Source: Clostridiales bacterium (GTDB taxonomy: Bacteria > Bacillota > Clostridia > Lachnospirales > WQUN01). From it: a DNA stretch of 9,989 bases. This document shows, one piece after another, positions 6,238 to 9,989 of the stretch. A program made the position numbers and the translations under genes. The number at the start of each line of letters is the position of its first letter. Within the stretch, counting starts at the first letter, position 1. Under the pieces are notes generated by a model that was not told the origin of the DNA, did not search any database, and saw nothing but the letters and a program-made list of their open reading frames with translations. Location: NCBI GenBank assembly GCA_031271275.1, contig JAISWA010000244.1:1-9989 (forward strand), given 5' to 3'.

Positions 6238-7182
6238 ATGACAAAAGTACAGACGCGCGCGGTTAAAAAGCGCTTTTGGAGCAAGGACGACACGGAACTG
6301 ACCGTAATGGCGCTGCCTTCCTTTATATGGTACGTGCTGTTTTGCTTCATCCCCATGTTCGGGGTGATTCTCGCGTTTAAGGATTACAGGATTTCGGGCA
6401 ATTTTTTCAAAAGCATGTGGGACAGCGCGTGGGTGGGGATTAATAACTTTAAGTTCATTTTCGCCTCGCCGGATATCTGGATGATTATCCGCAATACGTT
6501 GGGCTATAACGCGGTGTTCATCGTGCTGAATATTGTGGTGCCCGTAATACTCGCGATTATCATCAGCCAGTTGCGCAGCAAACGAATGGGGAAAATATAT
6601 CAAACGGCTATGTTTTTACCCTACTTCCTGTCATGGGTCGTAATTTCGTCTCTGGTGTGGGCTTTCCTGAGCTACGAGCGGGGCCTGTTTAACCGCATGA
6701 TTACGGACGTGGGGGGCGAAGCCGTCCAGTGGTACATGAAAAAAGAGTTTTGGCCCGGCTTTCTGGTCTTTATGAATTTATGGAAAAGCCTCGGCTACAG
6801 CATGGTCATTTACCTCGCCGCCATCACCGGGTTGGATGTTTCTTATTATGAGGCGGCGGTTATCGACGGGGCGTCGAGGCTGCAGCAGGCGCGGTTCATC
6901 ACCGTTCCCCTGCTTAAAACCGTCATCATCCTCATGTTCATCCTCGCGGTGGGCCGCATATTCTACGCGGACTTCGGCCTGTTCTACCAGGTGCCCCGGG
7001 ACAGCAACACGCTGTACAACCAGGTGTATGTTATCGACGTGTACGTATACAAAATGCTGCTGAATTCCACTACCGGCATGGCGTCGGCCGCCGCCGCGCT
7101 GCAGGCGGTGGTAGGGTGCGTCACCATTCTGACCGCTAACTGGATTGTGCGGAAGGTTGACCCCGAATCCGCGATGATGTAA
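6238..7182 (+). CDS. CUT1 ABC sugar transporter permease, LplB/YteP type
   Basis: This is one of two inner-membrane subunits of a binding-protein-dependent sugar importer. The 314-residue protein has a basic cytoplasmic N-terminus. TM segments are visible around 25-45 (ALPSFIWYVLFCFIPMFGVI), 95-117, 125-150, 173-195, 225-245 and 280-300. The EAA loop that contacts the ATPase reads YYEAAVIDGASRLQQARFITVPLL (about 203-226). Length and the opening LPSFIWYVLFCFIPMFG pattern are typical of the LplB/YteP group, whose partners are LplC/YtcP permeases and DUF3502-type binding proteins. The ATG at 6238-6240 has AGGAGG 6 nt upstream (6226-6231). It is the first gene of the rightward operon and divergent from the glycosidase. 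No ATPase gene is in the window. Confidence 0.95.
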   Translation: MTKVQTRAVKKRFWSKDDTELTVMALPSFIWYVLFCFIPMFGVILAFKDYRISGNFFKSMWDSAWVGINNFKFIFASPDIWMIIRNTLGYNAVFIVLNIVVPVILAIIISQLRSKRMGKIYQTAMFLPYFLSWVVISSLVWAFLSYERGLFNRMITDVGGEAVQWYMKKEFWPGFLVFMNLWKSLGYSMVIYLAAITGLDVSYYEAAVIDGASRLQQARFITVPLLKTVIILMFILAVGRIFYADFGLFYQVPRDSNTLYNQVYVIDVYVYKMLLNSTTGMASAAAALQAVVGCVTILTANWIVRKVDPESAMM

Positions 7183-7198
7183 AGGGAAGGGAGAAAAT

Positions 7199-8131
7199 AT
7201 GAGCGCTTACTTGAAAAATGAACCGGAAGGCATCGCGAAGTTTAACCGTATCGGCACGGTGAGCAATGTTTTGTTCAACTTAATGTTTATCGTGCTTTCC
7301 CTGACCGCCGTACTGCCTGTGGTGTTTGTGTTCATCATTTCCGTTTCGAAGGAATCCGCCATTCAGGAATTCGGCTACCGGCTGATACCCCGGGAGTTTT
7401 CCTGGGCGGGCTACATTTACTTGATAGAACAGGGCGGGGTGCTGCTGCGGACGCTTGCCAACTCCCTGGTGGTAACCGTCAGCGGGACGGTCATCGGCGT
7501 GCTGCTGACCGCGTTGATCGGATACGCCCTTTCCCGGCAGGATTATAAGCTGCAGAAGTTTTTCAGCTGGGTCGTGTTCGTTCCCATGATTTTTAACGGC
7601 GGGTTGGTGGCGCAGTATGTGGTAAACACCCAGATGCTGATGCTGAAAAACACCGTGTGGGCGCTGATTTTGCCCATGTGCGTTACCTCGTTCAACGTTA
7701 TCGTGACCAAAACCTTCTTCCGGCTTACCATTCCGGATTCCCTTATAGAATCCGCCAAGATAGACGGAGCTTCCCAGTTCGGCATTTTTGCCCGCATTGT
7801 ACTGCCCTTGTCCCTGCCGGTGCTCGCCACTATCGGGTTGTTCCTCACTTTCGCTTACTGGAACGACTGGTGGCTGTCCATGCTGTACATAGACGACCCC
7901 AATCTGTACACCCTTCAATATTTCTTAAACAAGTTAATGGCAGATATCACCATGTTATCGAAAATGGCGGCGACGGGCAACGCGTCCCAGTTGGAACTGC
8001 TCGCCCAAATGCCGAAAGAGTCCGCCCGTATGGCGGTGGCGATGGTCATCGTAATCCCCATTGCCTGCGCGTACCCGTACTTCCAAAAGTATTTTATTTC
8101 CGGCCTGACCGTCGGGGCGGTAAAGGGTTGA
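7199..8131 (+). CDS. CUT1 ABC sugar transporter permease, LplC/YtcP type
   Basis: This is the second permease of the importer, forming a heterodimer with the preceding gene product. It has 310 residues. TM segments are evident near 24-46 (VLFNLMFIVLSLTAVLPVVFVF), 86-110, 120-142, 145-165, 200-222 and 277-295. The EAA loop is LIESAKIDGASQFGIFARIVLPLS (about 180-203). The pattern YWNDWWLSMLYI after the fifth segment is characteristic of the LplC/YtcP group. It starts 16 nt after the first permease, with an AAGGGAG ribosome binding site at 7187-7193. The next gene is the cognate binding protein. The energising ATPase is probably a shared MsmX-type subunit encoded elsewhere (inferred from the habit of this family). 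Confidence 0.95.
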   Translation: MSAYLKNEPEGIAKFNRIGTVSNVLFNLMFIVLSLTAVLPVVFVFIISVSKESAIQEFGYRLIPREFSWAGYIYLIEQGGVLLRTLANSLVVTVSGTVIGVLLTALIGYALSRQDYKLQKFFSWVVFVPMIFNGGLVAQYVVNTQMLMLKNTVWALILPMCVTSFNVIVTKTFFRLTIPDSLIESAKIDGASQFGIFARIVLPLSLPVLATIGLFLTFAYWNDWWLSMLYIDDPNLYTLQYFLNKLMADITMLSKMAATGNASQLELLAQMPKESARMAVAMVIVIPIACAYPYFQKYFISGLTVGAVKG

Positions 8132-8136
8132 GTCTG

Positions 8137-8161
8137 TAACGGCACCCCCACAGTGCTGTTA
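8137..8161 (+). other. Intercistronic stem-loop between permease and binding-protein genes
   Basis: TAACGGCAC (8137-8145) pairs with GTGCTGTTA (8153-8161), with one G-U pair and a 7-nt loop of C and A. No U-tract follows, so it is a poor terminator. It lies 32 nt before the binding-protein start. Such stems commonly mark processing or stabilise the downstream mRNA so that the binding protein is made in excess over the permeases; that role is inferred. Confidence 0.5.
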
Positions 8162-8193
8162 AGGATAAATAAAAAATATCAAGGAGGAAAGAA

Positions 8194-9624
8194 ATGAAAA
8201 AGAAAATGGCAATTTTACTGGCGTTTATGATGGCGGCGGCAAGCGTGCTCGTACCCGTCACCGTGTCCGCGGCGAACGAAGACGTCCCAACCATTATATG
8301 GTGGAACGTAGGCGACCCGCCGACAGGCGGCGAGGAAACCCTCGAGAGATGGCACAACGCGGTTAACGCTTACTTGGAAGCGAGCATCGGCGTCCGCGTG
8401 GACTACCGCAACATTCCTTGGGGCGACTGGCCGCAAAGGCAAAACACCATCATCAATTCCGGCGAGTATTACGACATCCTGTTCACAGACCTGTCCATCT
8501 ACAACAACTATGTTTCCATGGGCGCGTTCGCCGATTTGACGGACTTGTTAAACGAAACACCCGGTTTGAAATACTACATACCGGACAACATCTGGAAGGG
8601 CGTCACCAACAAAGACGGTATTTTCGCGGTTCCCACCGTTAAAGACACCGCCCGCGCCGACTACTTCGTGCTCGACGCGAAATATACGGACAAATACGGC
8701 TACGACCCCGCCGACTTAACCTCTTTGGCAAGCCTTGACCCCTATTTCCGTGCGGTGAAGGAAGGCGAAGGCGCCGACTTCTATCCCTATCAGATGACAC
8801 AGGCCACCGTGTTTGGCGCGGCGTTTGTCAACTACGACGGGTTGGGCGCTTCACTGCCCCCCATCGGCGTAAGCATGAACGACGACAGCAAAAAAGTGGT
8901 AACCGCGTTGGAGCAGCCCGACGTAATGGAGACCCTGCGCCAACTGCATACCTGGTATAAAGACGGCATCATCAACCCCGACGCCAACGTGGCGACCGAA
9001 CAAAACTTACAGCGCCCCTTCTTTGTGGGTATCGGTTGGCCCGGCGCGGTAAGCATCTGGCAGGCTTCTGAAGGCGTTGAAAAGTACACGGCAACCCTTG
9101 CCTACGGCCCCACCTACACCACGGACTCCATCCAAGGTTCCCTTAACAGCATCTCCGTTAACTCCAACCACAAAGAAGCCGCGTTGAAGCTCTTGGAATT
9201 TGTAAACCTTGACCACAAGGCGAGAGATATGTTCGCTTACGGGGTGGAAGGCGAAGACTTTGAATATGTGGAGCCTAGCGTGGTACGCGCGTTAAACGAC
9301 ACGTTCAGCAATTTCTCCCTGTATTCCCAGGCGACCTTCTTCACCATGTCCACCAGAGAAGGCGGACAGAAAGACCAATGGGACGAAGTGCGCGCACAAA
9401 ACGACGCGGCGACCGCTTCCCCGCTGCTTGGCTTTATGATGGATTTGGAACCGGTCAGAAATGAAATGACCGCCTGTATCGCTATCTGGGAAAGGTACCG
9501 CCGCGACCTGCTTACCGGCGCGGTGGACCCGGACGAGGTAGTGCCGCAGATTATCAAAGAAATGAACGCCGTGGGCCTTGAGAAGATTATTGCGGAAGCC
9601 CAGAGCCAAGTGGACGCGTTCTAA
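8194..9624 (+). CDS. Secreted sugar-binding protein of the ABC importer (family 1, DUF3502-like C-terminus)
   Basis: This protein captures the sugar outside the membrane and delivers it to the two permeases. It has 476 residues. The signal peptide MKKKMAILLAFMMAAASVLV... is probably cleaved after VSA (about residue 26). There is no cysteine in the signal region, so it is not a lipoprotein, unlike its paralogue at 2833-4299. The mature part begins with TIIWWNVGDPP and carries FTDLSIYNNY, GIFAVPTVKD, GEGADFYP, PPIGVSM, ALEQPDVMETL, YTTDSIQGSLN and MFAYGVEG. The C-terminal block SPLLGFMMDLEP...DLLTGAVDPDEVVPQIIKEMNAVGLEKIIAEAQ is of DUF3502 type. An excellent AAGGAGG ribosome binding site lies at 8181-8187, 6 nt before the ATG, consistent with high expression. 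It is the last gene of the rightward operon and is followed by an intrinsic terminator. The exact sugar cannot be read from the sequence. Confidence 0.95.
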   Translation: MKKKMAILLAFMMAAASVLVPVTVSAANEDVPTIIWWNVGDPPTGGEETLERWHNAVNAYLEASIGVRVDYRNIPWGDWPQRQNTIINSGEYYDILFTDLSIYNNYVSMGAFADLTDLLNETPGLKYYIPDNIWKGVTNKDGIFAVPTVKDTARADYFVLDAKYTDKYGYDPADLTSLASLDPYFRAVKEGEGADFYPYQMTQATVFGAAFVNYDGLGASLPPIGVSMNDDSKKVVTALEQPDVMETLRQLHTWYKDGIINPDANVATEQNLQRPFFVGIGWPGAVSIWQASEGVEKYTATLAYGPTYTTDSIQGSLNSISVNSNHKEAALKLLEFVNLDHKARDMFAYGVEGEDFEYVEPSVVRALNDTFSNFSLYSQATFFTMSTREGGQKDQWDEVRAQNDAATASPLLGFMMDLEPVRNEMTACIAIWERYRRDLLTGAVDPDEVVPQIIKEMNAVGLEKIIAEAQSQVDAF

Positions 9625-9626
9625 AA

Positions 9627-9655
9627 AAATATATTTTTCATAAATATATTTTCAT
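9627..9655. repeat. Short AT-rich tandem duplication
   Basis: AAATATATTTTTCAT (9627-9641) is followed directly by AAATATATTTTCAT (9642-9655), two copies differing by one T. It fills the gap between the binding-protein stop codon and the terminator stem. It could be a slippage product; no function is apparent. Confidence 0.6.
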
Positions 9656-9662
9656 AAGCACA

Positions 9663-9697
9663 AAAGAAACCGCGCGGGCAGCGCGGTTTCTTTGTTT
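9663..9697 (+). terminator. Rho-independent terminator of the transport operon
   Basis: AAAGAAACCGCGC (9663-9675) pairs perfectly with GCGCGGTTTCTTT (9681-9693) around the loop GGGCA. The GC-rich core is followed by TTTCTTTGTTT on the plus strand. The A-rich run at the left base means it could also act for a transcript coming from the right. It stands 38 nt after the binding-protein stop. Confidence 0.9.
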
Positions 9698-9704
9698 GGA
9701 AAAT

Positions 9705-9945
9705 AAACTGTCTATTCGAAAAAGCAAACTGTCATTCGAAAACAAACTGTCATTTGAAAAAGCAAACTGTCATTCGGAAAAACAAACTGTCATTCTGAGC
9801 GAAGCGAAGAATCATTCAAAAGATTCTTCGCCTGCGGCTCAGAATGACAGCGTTTTACTACTCAGAATGACAGCAGCTTGGCGACTCAGAATGACAGCGT
9901 TTTACTGCTCAGAATACAGCGCCTTGGCGACTCAGAATGACAGCG
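9705..9945. repeat. Mirror-symmetric array of short repeats around a central hairpin
   Basis: The left half has five copies of AAACTGTCATTC beginning at 9705, 9726, 9744, 9764 and 9784 (period 18-21 bp, linkers of GAAAAAGC type; the first has an inserted base). The right half has five copies of CTCAGAATGACAGC beginning at 9838, 9861, 9885, 9908 and 9931 (period 23-24 bp; the fourth lacks one base). The innermost left and right copies form a central hairpin: CTGTCATTCTGAG (9787-9799) with 9838-9850, then CGAAGAATC (9805-9813) with GATTCTTCG (9822-9830), loop of 8 nt. Right-half linkers alternate between TTTTACT and CTTGGCGA types, giving a higher-order unit of about 47 bp. From memory, hairpins with the GTCATTCTGAGCGAAGCGAAG core recur between genes in many bacterial genomes; the multiplied flanks are the striking part here. 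No gene was seen in the region. Confidence 0.8.
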
Positions 9946-9962
9946 CCTTGGCATCACACAAA

Positions 9963-9989
9963 TTACTCGATAATCGTAACCACCGAGCC
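9963..9989 (-). CDS. C-terminal tail of a convergent downstream gene (partial)
   Basis: On the minus strand the frame entering from the window end reads GSVVTIIE and stops at TAA (9963-9965). The codons GGC, TCG, GTG, ACG and ATC fit local usage, and the repeat array ends just before it, as it would at a gene boundary. Eight residues are too few to identify it, and the open frame may be chance. Confidence 0.3.
   Translation of the reverse strand, partial: GSVVTIIE

Noticed and set aside
7280..7918. Open frame of 212 codons on the minus strand opposite the second permease
   Set aside because: Composition (Gly, His, Gln, Asn rich) is that of an antisense shadow, and the plus strand encodes a clear permease with an EAA loop.
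8137..8161. Intrinsic terminator after the second permease
   Set aside because: The stem is followed by AGGATAAAT rather than a U-tract, and the next gene clearly belongs to the same transport operon.
9705..9945. CRISPR array
   Set aside because: Units are 12-14 bp with linkers of only 6-10 nt that repeat among themselves, the two halves are in opposite orientation, and no cas genes are nearby.

Overview
The window holds a compact carbohydrate-uptake locus arranged around a divergent promoter region (about 6002-6237). Strong AGGAGG-type ribosome binding sites, a lipoprotein signal peptide, a CUT1-type ABC transporter without its own ATPase, and a YesM/YesN-type two-component system all suggest a Clostridia-like member of the Bacillota. 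A diderm such as a spirochaete is not excluded, because the transport solute-binding protein has an ordinary signal peptide and no lipobox. The genus cannot be called. Codon use is fairly uniform and G/C-leaning across the genes, and no transposase, integrase, tRNA, rRNA or CRISPR array was seen.

Leftward (minus strand) operon, in order of transcription: a cytoplasmic DUF4091/GH123-type glycoside hydrolase (6001 to 4301); a lipoprotein solute-binding protein (4299 to 2833); a YesM-type sensor histidine kinase (2828 to 1101); and an AraC-type (YesN-like) response regulator (998 to 246). The first three are packed with 1-4 nt between stop and start, which suggests translational coupling. The response regulator follows after about 100 nt containing a dispersed repeat fragment. 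Rightward (plus strand) operon: two CUT1 permeases of the LplB/YteP and LplC/YtcP types (6238-7182, 7199-8131), an intercistronic stem-loop, and a second solute-binding protein (8194-9624) followed by a strong intrinsic terminator (9663-9697).

Working model (inference): the plus-strand solute-binding protein and permeases import an oligosaccharide, energised by a shared ATPase encoded elsewhere. The GH123-like enzyme, which lacks a signal peptide, cleaves it inside the cell. The kinase/regulator pair controls the divergent promoters, possibly through the 9-bp inverted repeat lying between them. The two solute-binding proteins are clear paralogues, and the one in the signalling operon is a membrane-anchored lipoprotein directly before the kinase. 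This suggests it is the ligand receptor of a three-component sensor rather than a second transport protein.

Both edges of the locus are convergent gene ends filled with structured repeats. On the left (38-247) there are two successive palindromic elements, the second running into the response-regulator stop codon. On the right (9705-9945) there is a hairpin whose outer arm segment has been multiplied about five times on each side, giving a near mirror-symmetric array. A 21-bp copy of the same hairpin's arm also lies between the kinase and regulator genes. Short in-frame coding tails at the two window ends probably belong to neighbouring genes.
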